Shown: piece by piece, positions 1 to 6,381 of the stretch
How positions within the stretch are numbered: position 1 is the first letter of the stretch
Layout: each line of letters opens with the position of its first letter
NCBI GenBank assembly: GCA_043802345.1
Contig: JAZDLC010000373.1
Coordinates: 1 to 6,744, forward strand
Direction of reading: 5' to 3'
DNA: 6,744 bases
Origin: JAZDLC01 sp043802345
GTDB lineage: Bacteria; Planctomycetota; B15-G4; JADJEK01
Made by a program: the position numbers and the translations under genes
Notes under the pieces: generated by a model
What the model saw: the letters and a program-made list of their open reading frames with translations, nothing else
What the model was told of the DNA's origin: nothing
Databases searched by the model: none

Positions 1-1
1 C

Positions 2-907
2 ACCCGGGACGCGCACAATCTGCGGGCGGTCGCGGCCTGGATCGAGGACCACCAGGAAGAACGCTGGTTCGTGTTCCTGCATTCCTACGTGGCGCACCAG
101 TACCAGGCTCCGGAGCAGGATCTGGCCAGATTCCGCGACCCAAGGAAGGGGCTGACGGGCGGCGATCCGGTGAGCTACCTGGACGCAGAAGGCTGGCTCG
201 CGAACCCACCGTCCCCCTCTCAAATCGAGGAACTGAGCGACCGGTACGACGCTTCCATTCACTTCGCGGACCGGTCTCTCGCCGCGCTGTTCGCGCGGCT
301 GGAACAGGGCGGACTGCTGGAAAACACCCTGGTCGTGCTCACCAGCGATCACGGCGAGGAATTCTGGGACCACGGGTCCCTGGCGCACTCCATCACTCTC
401 TACGAGGAGATGCTGGAAGTCCCCCTGATCATCCGGCTGCCAGGCGGAGGCCCGGCCCGCACGATCGCGGAGCCGGTCTCCCAGGCCGACCTGACTCCGA
501 CTCTGCTCGACCTGCTGAATCTTCCTCCCATCGAGCAACTGGACGGTCATTCCAGGGCGGGCCTCGTGCGCGGAGATTCCCCGGCCGGCCCCTCCACACC
601 GCTCTACGCCAATGTGGCGTCTCCGCAGTCACATCGCTCCAGCCTGCAGGTGGGAACCTTGAAGATCATCCGGGGAGAGACCTCGCCCCGGGTGAAGAGA
701 CCCGCCCCGTATGAATGGCAACTGTTCGACCTGAAGCAGGACCCGCGCGAACTCGAGGACCTGTCCGGAAGGCGCTCCGATCAACTCCTGCAGATGCAGC
801 AGAGCCTCGCGCAGTATGAGGCATACCTCGCAGAACGCGCGCTGGTTGGCAGCCGGGCCGAGATCAACCCGGATCTCCTGAGACAGCTCGAGGAGCTCGG
901 CTACTGA
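2..907 (+). CDS. Type I sulfatase, C-terminal part (5' end outside window)
   Basis: This is the C-terminal 301 residues of a sulfatase of the alkaline-phosphatase superfamily, which hydrolyses sulfate esters. The reading frame is open from base 2, so the gene begins upstream; the GTG at 71 lies inside the conserved strand RWFVFLHSYVAHQYQAP and is not a start. Visible family features are the H-x(4)-H pair in that segment, the metal-site motif TSDHGEEFWDHG (Asp-His-Gly codons 347-355), the following YEEMLEVPLIIRLPG strand, the D-L-x-P-T-L-L-D helix, and the late LFDLKQDPRELEDL motif typical of these enzymes. The formylglycine motif C/S-x-P-x-R would be upstream and cannot be checked, so catalytic competence, substrate and signal peptide are unknown. 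The protein ends in LEELGY, a C-terminal motif seen in many sulfatases of this type. The next gene is 117 bases downstream on the same strand. Family is confident; substrate is not. Confidence 0.93.
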   Translation, partial: TRDAHNLRAVAAWIEDHQEERWFVFLHSYVAHQYQAPEQDLARFRDPRKGLTGGDPVSYLDAEGWLANPPSPSQIEELSDRYDASIHFADRSLAALFARLEQGGLLENTLVVLTSDHGEEFWDHGSLAHSITLYEEMLEVPLIIRLPGGGPARTIAEPVSQADLTPTLLDLLNLPPIEQLDGHSRAGLVRGDSPAGPSTPLYANVASPQSHRSSLQVGTLKIIRGETSPRVKRPAPYEWQLFDLKQDPRELEDLSGRRSDQLLQMQQSLAQYEAYLAERALVGSRAEINPDLLRQLEELGY

Positions 908-1012
908 GCGGCCCTCTGATCCGCACGCCAACTTCCGGCGGCCCGTCGAAAAGATCAAAAGTCCGCTGCTTCCCCGGACGAAGAAACCAGCTCGATGTCG
1001 TCCGGCCCGGTT

Positions 1013-1016
1013 GGAG
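1013..1016 (+). promoter_or_regulatory. Ribosome binding site choosing the CBS-protein start
   Basis: GGAG lies 8 bases before the ATG at 1025. The in-frame ATG at 995 has only weak purine-rich sequence ahead of it. The ten residues it would add are Gly/Ser/Val-type sequence with no place in a CBS domain. This supports 1025 as the start. Confidence 0.55.
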
Positions 1017-1024
1017 CAGTCCGC

Positions 1025-1438
1025 ATGCGCGTGCGTCATTTCATGACCGAGAAGGTGTTCTCGGTCTGTTGGACCCAGGATCAGATCGATACCGAAGATC
1101 TACTGACCTGGCCCGTGACCCGGCATGTCCCGGTGACCGACGAAGCGGGGCGATTGCTCGGAATGCTCGACGAGCGGGATCTACTCCGGGAATCGCTCGC
1201 CTCCCGCGGCAGTGGGATCTCGCTCGAGAAGGTCCTCATGGTGGGAGGGCAGATGATCGAGCCGGATGCCCCGATCCAGGAGGCCGCGCGCATCCTCCTG
1301 GACGGCAAGACCGACTGCCTGCCAGTCGTCGCGGACGGCCGGCTGGTCGGGATCCTGACCGGGCACGACCTCCTCCACCTGGTCGAGGATTCCCTGGCGG
1401 AACATGCGGAACTCGAGACGGGCGAACTGGTCGGCTGA
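1025..1438 (+). CDS. Two-CBS-domain (Bateman module) protein
   Basis: A 137-residue soluble protein made only of a tandem CBS pair. CBS 1 spans about residues 1-55 (RHFMTEKVFSV ... HVPVTDEAGRLLGMLDERDLL). CBS 2 spans about 68-121 (QMIEPDAPIQEAARILL ... CLPVVADGRLVGILTGHDLL). Each ends with the expected PV-x(4-6)-G-x-L-x-G-hydrophobic-x(4)-DLL signature. CBS pairs bind adenosine nucleotides or related ligands and regulate partner proteins; no effector domain is attached, so any partner acts in trans and is unknown. The first domain is atypical: the usual A-x-x-L-M helix is replaced by IDTEDLLTWPVTRH. There is no signal peptide or membrane segment, so it is probably cytoplasmic. It may be cotranscribed with the upstream sulfatase, but the 117-base gap makes this uncertain. 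Its stop abuts the stop of the opposing ASST gene. Confidence 0.85.
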   Translation: MRVRHFMTEKVFSVCWTQDQIDTEDLLTWPVTRHVPVTDEAGRLLGMLDERDLLRESLASRGSGISLEKVLMVGGQMIEPDAPIQEAARILLDGKTDCLPVVADGRLVGILTGHDLLHLVEDSLAEHAELETGELVG

Positions 1439-3028
1439 TCAGACCTCTCGTTTCGACTCAGGGGCAGGGGGGAGAAGGCCCGCAAGACCGGGGTAGTCCG
1501 CCGCCAGCCGCGTGGCGCGGAAGATCCCGCCAGGCCCCCCGCCGCCGCCCGGACCTCCTTGAGGAGCTCCCGGAGGTCCCCGTCGATTCCCGCGCCGGCC
1601 GATTCCGGGGCGACCCTGCCCGGGAGGACCCGGCCGTTCCGCCGCGAACGGGCTCACGTAGTCCCAGACGACTTCGCCTTCCCCGGTGACTTCGAAGAGC
1701 CTCGACGCGGTCCCATCGCAGATCAGCGTGTTGCCGTTCGGAAGCCTCTCCGCGCCGGAGATGTTCCCTGAGAAGAAACGATGCTTGCCGCGGTCTCCAT
1801 AGCTCCAGTGCGCCTTCTTTGGACCGAAGGGCTGGCCCGCCTTGCGGGTGTAGTTCCCCTTTGGATCCACCGGCGGACGAATCTCATCGACCGAAGAGTA
1901 GTTCCGGTCCCTGCCCTCGCCGTTGTTGAAGACGAGGATGTTGCCGGCGCCCGGGAATCCTGCCGGAATCCATCGCGCATCGTGCTGCACGAAGAGCTGT
2001 CGGTCCGAGACCTCCCCGGCGCCATACCGGGCCGGGTTCCCGAAGCGATACAGCAGGTCGCCCCCCTTGCCGCGAGCGCCACCCTGGCAGCCGGCCGCCT
2101 CCTCGGTGGTGGTGCCGTGGTCGATGATCCAGATCTCGCTGAACTGCCGGATGCTCAGCAGGATCTGATCCAGTTTCGCGTTGTAGTCGATGGAGTTGGT
2201 GTGGAGCCAGTCCGCACCTCTCCCCCCGCGCGGCCCTCCCCTTCCACGTTCCTCCGGCGGTGCACCACCCAAGTACCCCAGCGCACGTAGACCTGCATCC
2301 TCCGCCGCCTCCTCCGCTTCCGTCTTCTTTGGCTGGAGCCGGTCTCCGTTGATGTCGATCCGCTCCGGGTGCTTCGCCACCTCACCGAAGTCGGGCAACT
2401 TCGGGTCGCGGTCCTGGACCAGATGGTCGAAGGAATGCCACTCCCAGACGACACGCCCCCCCTGAGGAGGAGTCGGCTCGACTTCCAGGACGTAGTCCGG
2501 CCAGAGTTCCCCCGACTCGAGCAGCTCCGGGCTCCTCCCCACCGCGAGCGCCTCCTCTTTGCTTTTGCGCTCCCAGGCGATGAGCAGCACATGGCCGTTC
2601 GGCATCGGTGCGATGTCGTGGTGGTGCAGTCTCTCCTCGGAGGAACAGACGTACTCCCACACCAGTTCCCCTTCCCACGAGAACTCCTGAATCCGCCCGC
2701 CCTCGCCCCCGCCCCTGAAGACCGGATTGTCCGGCTCCCGCGCGGTGCGCAGCAGATGACCGTTCTCCAGCAAGTAGACCGAGTTGCCGGGGTTGTACTT
2801 GCTCTCCCACTGATGGACCACCTTCCCCTGCATGTCGATCAGGTAGGTCGTGGTCGATCGTAGGGGGGCGAACAGCGTGTACCCGGAGAAAGCGCCCTCG
2901 TCGCTCTGGACCAGCCCGGACGGCCGATCCTCCGGCGATCTCTCGAGAACCTGGGCCACGGAACGGTCGGCGGCCAGGAAGAGGAGAATCAGCGGGAGTA
3001 GGCACACGACGATTCGGCGGGTTCGCAT
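1439..3028 (-). CDS. Exported arylsulfate sulfotransferase (ASST)-family protein
   Basis: A 529-residue protein of the ASST beta-propeller family, whose characterised members move sulfuryl groups between phenolic esters without PAPS through a histidine intermediate. Residues 1-25 form a Sec-type signal peptide (basic MRTRR, Leu-rich core, cleavage expected after SVA). Propeller motifs in order: GYTLFAP and TYLIDMQGKVVHQWES (49-76), HHHDIAPMPNGHVLL (135-149), DWLHTNSIDYN (273-283), LLSIRQFSEIWIIDH (290-304), QHDARWIP (348-355), GNILVFNNG (362-370), LPNGNTLICDG (429-439), and the C-terminal DYPGLAGLLPP. By comparison with E. coli AssT, His276, Arg294 and His349 are the likely equivalents of its active-site His, Arg and catalytic His. 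Two low-complexity stretches stand out: residues 236-272 (helical/acidic, then Gly-Arg-rich, containing LRALGYLGG) and 464-501 (Gly/Pro/Arg-rich). The gene stands alone on its strand. A weak GAGAG directly before the ATG is the only RBS candidate. Family is confident; the actual acceptor is unknown. Confidence 0.88.
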   Translation of the reverse strand: MRTRRIVVCLLPLILLFLAADRSVAQVLERSPEDRPSGLVQSDEGAFSGYTLFAPLRSTTTYLIDMQGKVVHQWESKYNPGNSVYLLENGHLLRTAREPDNPVFRGGGEGGRIQEFSWEGELVWEYVCSSEERLHHHDIAPMPNGHVLLIAWERKSKEEALAVGRSPELLESGELWPDYVLEVEPTPPQGGRVVWEWHSFDHLVQDRDPKLPDFGEVAKHPERIDINGDRLQPKKTEAEEAAEDAGLRALGYLGGAPPEERGRGGPRGGRGADWLHTNSIDYNAKLDQILLSIRQFSEIWIIDHGTTTEEAAGCQGGARGKGGDLLYRFGNPARYGAGEVSDRQLFVQHDARWIPAGFPGAGNILVFNNGEGRDRNYSSVDEIRPPVDPKGNYTRKAGQPFGPKKAHWSYGDRGKHRFFSGNISGAERLPNGNTLICDGTASRLFEVTGEGEVVWDYVSPFAAERPGPPGQGRPGIGRRGNRRGPPGAPQGGPGGGGGPGGIFRATRLAADYPGLAGLLPPAPESKREV

Positions 3029-3167
3029 CTCTCAGCATCCAACTACTGTCGGCGCCCGCGCCCTTGCAACACCCGGTGCCTGGCGCGGACCCTGGATCGA
3101 ATACCAACAAGAACAACGATGAGTCACGGAGGTGGCGCAGACAACCCCGTCTCCGGCATGCGTTTCG

Positions 3168-3207
3168 AAAAAAAGGGGAACCGTGCCGCCGGCCCGCCGA
3201 GTTTCCC
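3168..3207 (-). terminator. Possible leftward intrinsic terminator or attenuator
   Basis: Read on the minus strand, GGGAAAC pairs with GTTCCC (one bulged A, about six pairs) across a GC-rich loop of about 19 bases, then C and seven T. This is the layout of a rho-independent terminator. It sits about 140 bases upstream of the ASST start, pointing toward that gene, and no leftward gene precedes it in the window. It could be an attenuator in a long ASST leader, or insulation of the right-hand operon from leftward transcription. A second stem, TGCCGCC (3184-3190) with GGCGGCA (3209-3215), overlaps and would compete with it. The stem is short and the loop large, so the call is tentative. Confidence 0.28.
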
Positions 3208-3240
3208 TGGCGGCAAAAAATCAGGATTGGCTCTCACAGC

Positions 3241-3270
3241 TTGACTCCTAAACGTATAGGAGATGAAACT
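3241..3270 (+). promoter_or_regulatory. Possible promoter of the TPR-ExbB operon
   Basis: TTGACT (3241-3246) matches five of six bases of the sigma-70 -35 consensus. At a 17-base spacing the -10 position is TGAAAC (3264-3269), which matches only three of six. The spacer is filled by an 18-bp palindrome, so activity would probably be regulated. The leader would be about 60 bases long. This is the best-looking promoter ahead of the TPR gene, but the -10 box is poor and the sigma factor preference of this organism is unknown. Confidence 0.3.
3245..3262. repeat. 18-bp near-perfect palindrome, operator-like
   Basis: CTCCTAAACGTATAGGAG is a palindrome with eight of nine base pairs symmetric; the arms CTCCTA and TAGGAG are perfect. 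It has no loop or T-run suited to a terminator, and the symmetry is that of a dimeric DNA-binding protein site. It overlaps the end of the TTGACT box and fills the putative spacer, a place where a bound repressor, or a MerR-type activator, would act. No regulator gene is visible in the window. Confidence 0.4.
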
Positions 3271-3296
3271 GCGAGGGCTCTTCGGGAGATCCTCGC
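3271..3296 (+). other. Predicted stem-loop in the TPR-gene leader
   Basis: GCGAGG (3271-3276) pairs perfectly with CCTCGC (3291-3296). An inner CTC/GAG helix (3278-3280 with 3286-3288) closes a UUCGG loop, separated from the outer helix by a small asymmetric internal loop. It lies about 25 bases before the ribosome binding site of the TPR gene and would sit near the 5' end of a transcript from the promoter above. There is no following T-run, so it is not a terminator. A role in mRNA stability or translation is inference only. Confidence 0.3.
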
Positions 3297-3320
3297 CGCC
3301 ACACGGACTCCACAGCCCAC

Positions 3321-3326
3321 GGGGAG
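3321..3326 (+). promoter_or_regulatory. Ribosome binding site fixing the TPR-protein start
   Basis: GGGGAG is seven bases upstream of the ATG at 3334. It decides the start: the frame is open back to 3064, but no upstream ATG/GTG/TTG has a properly spaced purine-rich site, and only the 3334 start puts a hydrophobic signal sequence at the N-terminus. Confidence 0.7.
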
Positions 3327-3333
3327 CACCTCA

Positions 3334-6300
3334 ATGCTATCCGTCCTCAACGCCCTCTTCTCCCTCGCGCTATTCTTCGGACCGCATCAGGCGGAGGACC
3401 AGTACCAGTACATCGTCGGGCTCTCCGAAAAGAAGATGTTCGAGATGGCCGCCGCCGAGGCGGATTCCTTCCTGAAGCAGTATCCGCGGCATGAGATGGC
3501 GAATCACGCGCGGTACCGCCTGGCCGCCGCGTTGTTCGAAATGGACCAGTTCGAGCGGGCCGTCCCCCACTTCCGCATGCTGCAGGGGGTCGCGGGGTTC
3601 GAATTCGGGGCGGAATCGAGTTTCCGGCTAGGCCAGGCGGAACTGGAGCTCGGACATTTCGACGCGGCGGCCGAGGCGTTTCGGCGCACGCTGGCGCTCG
3701 GGAAGGAATACCTGAAGGAGCCGGCGCTCTTCCTGCTGGGAGAGGCGGCCTTCCGCAAGGGCGACTCCGAAGCGGCGCGGGATCAGTACCGAGCCTTCCT
3801 GGATCAGGCTCCGGAGAGCAGCTACGCCAAGGATGCCCGGTACGGCCTGGCCTGGTGCGAGTACCGGCTGAAGAGGTATGACGAGGCGATCGAGGCGATC
3901 GACCAGTTCCGCCGCCATCACCGCGGCGACCCGCAGGAGCCGGAACTCCGGTTCCTGAAAGGCGAGTGCTATCTCGTCACGGAACGGTACCGGGAGGCGC
4001 TGAAGGCATACGAGCAGGTGGAAGGCGGTCCGTTCCGCGACGCGGCGCTCCGCGGCTCCGGGTTCGCCCATGCCCAACTGAAGCAACACGCGGCAGCGGC
4101 CGCCTCCTTCACCCAGCTTCTGCGGGAGGTTCCAGAAAGCCGCTTCGCCCGTGAAGCGACGCTCCAGGGCGGCATCCAGTACCTGAAGGCGGGCGACCCG
4201 CAGGCCGCCATCCGCATCCTGTCGCTGCCGGGACAGGCGGCCGACGCCGAACTGCTCTACTGGAGGTCGAAGGCCCGGGCCGAGGCGAACGACAAGGAAG
4301 GGGCGCTCAGCGATCTCGACCTCGCCCTGAAGAAGAACCCCGCCGACGAGCTCAAAGAACGATGCCAGGTGGCCCGGGGCGACCTGTTGTTCGACCTTGG
4401 CCGGACCGCGGATGCGACCGAGGCCTACGGCAGCTCCTCGAGCGACTATGCGCTCCATTCCGCCGCCGTGGTCAGCCTGAACGACGGGCGCCATGACGAC
4501 GCGCTCCAGATGGCCACTCATTTCCTGAAGCAGTATCCGGAATCCCCGTACGTCGGGGAGACCCACCTCGTGTTGGGTGAGTGCCTGCTGGTGGCGAAGA
4601 AGTACGCAGAGGCGGCGCGCCACTTCGAGAGCGCCGTTGCGGCCACCGGTGGCAAGCAACTCAAGGGCCGCGCCCTGGCCCGGCTCTCGTGGTGCAGGTT
4701 CCTGCAAGATGACCTGGCCGGCGCGGCCGAGGGGTTTGCCCAGGTGGTGAAGGCCGGCGAGCCCGGGGACCGGCCCGAGGCGCTGTTCATGCTGGGACGC
4801 TCGCTGGAATCGCTCGGCAAGGGCGAGGAAGCGGCAAAAGCCTGGAAGCTGTTCCTGAAGGAGTACCCGCAAGACCCGCATCGGGCGGACGTCCTCCTCG
4901 GCCTGTCCCGGATCGAACCGGGAGCCGAAGGAGCGGCCCTCCTCGAGGAACTGCTCGAGCAGCATGCAGACCATGCGGGGGCGCCCGAGGCGCTCTTTGG
5001 ACTCTCCGAGCGCCTGGTAAGGGAGGGAGAGCGGGAGCGGGCGGTGAAGACCTACCGCCGGCTGCTGGAGCAGTTCCCGGAACATGCCCTGGCCACGCCC
5101 GCCCGCTATGGCCTGGCCTGGTGCCTGTACGAGGGAAAGCAGTACGACCAGGCCACCCAGCAGCTCGGAGCCTTCCTTGCGAGCAAGGGCCTCGATGAGA
5201 GCCAACGGTCGTCCGCCCTCGAACTGCTGATCTGGTCGGAGAAGGAGTCCGGAAGGGCGACCGCGGCGGCCGCGGCGTTCGACAAGCTGCTGCAATGCTG
5301 CCATGAGGAGGAGCGGCTGGTGGCCGCCGCGAAGGTCGTCACGGAAGCGTTGGCCGCCGCCGGCCGGAAGGCCGACGCGGACGCTGTCTGGGAGCGCCTC
5401 GCGAAGTCCGGCTCGAGCAAGGCGCTGGCCGCGACCGCCTGCATCGAGCAGGCGTATCTCCAGCTCGACCTGGGGAAGCTGGACGAGGCGGAGCGGAAAC
5501 TCGCGGCGGCCGGGCGTCTGGCCGGAACCGGCAAGGAGCTGGCCGAGGCGACCTTCTATCTGGCGGAGGCGCTGTTCGATGCCGGGGAATTCGGCCGGGC
5601 CGGGCCGCTGTACGAGCTGGCCGGCGGCCTGGAGGGGTGGGAGATGCGGGATCGGGCGCTCTACAAGCTCGGCTTCACCCGCATGCGTGCCGAGGACCTG
5701 CAAGGAGCGGCCGGCGCGTTCGACACGCTGACAAGGTCGCACCGTGAAAGCCCGCTCTACGGGGAGAGCCTCTTACTGCAGGGGGAGATGCTCTACCGCC
5801 TGGGTCAGTTCGACGCCGCCATCGAACGCCTGCGGCTGCTGCGCCGGGAGGTTCCGGATCACGACGTCACAGAGAAGGCGATTTTCCGGCTCGGCCTCGC
5901 CTTCTGCCAGACGGAGCAGTGGCCGGAGGGGGAGAAGGAACTGACCGAGCTGGTGCGCCGCTTCCCCAAGTTCGAGCAGCTCGCCGAGGCCGAGCTGTGG
6001 CGAGGCCGGGCGCTGGTCGCCCGGGGAAACGACCGCGCGGCGCGCCAGGCGTTCGACCGCGTGATCGCGCTCGAGCGAGGCGTGCTGGCGGCGCGGGCCC
6101 GGCTCGAGCTGGGACGAATGCACTACGCGGCCGGTGAACCGGAGAAGGCTCTCTCCGAGTTCCTGAAGGTCGCGGTCCTCTATGGAACGGAGGCGGAAGT
6201 GTCGGAGAGTCTTTTCCTGGCAGGCGTCTGCCTGGAGAAGATCGGTGATCACGCGCACGCGCGCAGCCAGTACCAGGAACTCGTTCAGAAATACCCCCGC

Positions 6301-6354
6301 TCCCCCTTCGCCGAGAAGGCAAGGGAACGCATCGAGGAGTTAAAGACGTTCTGA
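3334..6354 (+). CDS. Large exported TPR-repeat solenoid protein (1006 aa)
   Basis: After a hydrophobic N-terminus (residues 1-20, MLSVLNALFSLALFFGPHQA, cleavage likely before EDQ), the whole protein is a run of roughly 25 TPR-like helix pairs of about 34-38 residues. Typical units read A-x-x-x-L-G-x(2)-hydrophobic-x(3)-G-x-(F/Y)-x-x-A-x(3)-(F/Y), ending in a Y/F-P turn. Clear examples are SFRLGQAELELGHFDAAAEA (96-115), LGECLLVAKKYAEAARHF (414-431) and LAGVCLEKIGDHAHARSQY (962-980). The last unit, QELVQKYPRSPFAEKARERI, is the YbgF/BamD-like form. No enzymatic domain, later membrane segment or lipobox is visible. The protein is probably a periplasmic scaffold for protein-protein contacts. The signal's n-region has no Lys/Arg, which is unusual, so export is likely but not certain. 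An ExbB-type channel gene follows after 27 bases, suggesting an operon and a joint role in an energised envelope complex. Near-identical segments recur inside the gene (FLKQYP/FLKEYP at 46, 397 and 507; ARYGLAWC at 168 and 590). The specific function is unknown. Confidence 0.88.
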   Translation: MLSVLNALFSLALFFGPHQAEDQYQYIVGLSEKKMFEMAAAEADSFLKQYPRHEMANHARYRLAAALFEMDQFERAVPHFRMLQGVAGFEFGAESSFRLGQAELELGHFDAAAEAFRRTLALGKEYLKEPALFLLGEAAFRKGDSEAARDQYRAFLDQAPESSYAKDARYGLAWCEYRLKRYDEAIEAIDQFRRHHRGDPQEPELRFLKGECYLVTERYREALKAYEQVEGGPFRDAALRGSGFAHAQLKQHAAAAASFTQLLREVPESRFAREATLQGGIQYLKAGDPQAAIRILSLPGQAADAELLYWRSKARAEANDKEGALSDLDLALKKNPADELKERCQVARGDLLFDLGRTADATEAYGSSSSDYALHSAAVVSLNDGRHDDALQMATHFLKQYPESPYVGETHLVLGECLLVAKKYAEAARHFESAVAATGGKQLKGRALARLSWCRFLQDDLAGAAEGFAQVVKAGEPGDRPEALFMLGRSLESLGKGEEAAKAWKLFLKEYPQDPHRADVLLGLSRIEPGAEGAALLEELLEQHADHAGAPEALFGLSERLVREGERERAVKTYRRLLEQFPEHALATPARYGLAWCLYEGKQYDQATQQLGAFLASKGLDESQRSSALELLIWSEKESGRATAAAAAFDKLLQCCHEEERLVAAAKVVTEALAAAGRKADADAVWERLAKSGSSKALAATACIEQAYLQLDLGKLDEAERKLAAAGRLAGTGKELAEATFYLAEALFDAGEFGRAGPLYELAGGLEGWEMRDRALYKLGFTRMRAEDLQGAAGAFDTLTRSHRESPLYGESLLLQGEMLYRLGQFDAAIERLRLLRREVPDHDVTEKAIFRLGLAFCQTEQWPEGEKELTELVRRFPKFEQLAEAELWRGRALVARGNDRAARQAFDRVIALERGVLAARARLELGRMHYAAGEPEKALSEFLKVAVLYGTEAEVSESLFLAGVCLEKIGDHAHARSQYQELVQKYPRSPFAEKARERIEELKTF
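3469..3486 (+). repeat. Internal coding repeat (FLKQYP) in the TPR gene
   Basis: TTCCTGAAGCAGTATCCG occurs here and again identically at 4522-4539. A third copy with two mismatches is at 4852-4869, encoding FLKEYP. All are in the same frame, at the end of a TPR unit. They mark helix-turn segments of related repeats. Confidence 0.75.
3844..3858 (+). repeat. Internal coding repeat (GLAWC) in the TPR gene
   Basis: GGCCTGGCCTGGTGC recurs exactly at 5110-5124, inside the longer protein repeat ARYGLAWC-x-Y at residues 168 and 590. A weaker relative, RLSWC, is at residues 450-454. This suggests TPR units were copied within the gene. Confidence 0.7.
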
Positions 6355-6370
6355 CAGGCCGTCCACCGAG

Positions 6371-6376
6371 AGGAGG
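6371..6376 (+). promoter_or_regulatory. Strong ribosome binding site of the ExbB-family gene
   Basis: AGGAGG, within GAGAGGAGGAG, lies five bases before the ATG at 6382. It is the strongest Shine-Dalgarno match in the window and lies in the 27-base gap after the TPR stop. No terminator or promoter is evident in that gap, as expected within an operon. Confidence 0.75.
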
Positions 6377-6381
6377 AGTTG

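Larger units (their letters stand above)
3029..3333. other. Divergent intergenic region
   Basis: The 305 bases between the leftward ASST gene and the rightward TPR gene hold no convincing gene. An open frame runs back from the TPR gene to 3064, but its translation is unlike a protein (Arg/Pro-rich, no family features) and lacks a ribosome site. The stretch contains the inverted repeats and possible promoter listed separately, plus runs of seven A (3168-3174) and six A (3215-3220) that are unusual in this GC-rich window. I could not identify a convincing promoter for the ASST gene; the best minus-strand boxes are weak. Confidence 0.7.

Noticed and set aside
71..907. GTG at 71 as the start of the sulfatase
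   Set aside because: The frame is open to the window edge and the GTG is inside a conserved sulfatase strand; the gene is simply cut by the window.
961..979. GTCCG/CGGAC hairpin after the sulfatase as a terminator
   Set aside because: Only five pairs, a nine-base loop and no T-run follow.
995..1024. Upstream ATG for the CBS protein
   Set aside because: No good ribosome site, and the added residues do not belong to the domain; 1025 has GGAG at a suitable distance.
1526..1639. GC-rich low-complexity DNA as a non-coding repeat
   Set aside because: It is the coding sequence for the Gly/Pro/Arg-rich stretch of the ASST-like protein and keeps the frame into the conserved C-terminal motif.
1069..1689. 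206-codon plus-strand open frame across the CBS and ASST genes
   Set aside because: Arg/Pro-rich frame-shifted shadow of the CBS gene that runs on across the opposing ASST gene; typical of GC-rich DNA.
3227..3243. Sigma-54 promoter suggested by TTGGCTCTCACAGCTTGA
   Set aside because: The spacing does not place GC at -12 relative to GG at -24.
3064..3333. 90-residue N-terminal extension of the TPR protein
   Set aside because: No ribosome site, non-protein-like composition, and it would bury the signal peptide; the hairpin and palindrome lie here instead.
3263..3475. Small open frame starting right after TAGGAG
   Set aside because: The AGGAG touches the ATG with no spacer, the product is Ser/Pro/Arg-rich with no features, and most of it overlaps the TPR gene in another frame.
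3628..5742. 704-codon antisense open frame inside the TPR gene
   Set aside because: Mirror of strong GC codon bias in the sense gene; composition is Arg/Leu/Gln-rich and no domain is recognisable. The sense strand encodes clear TPR repeats.
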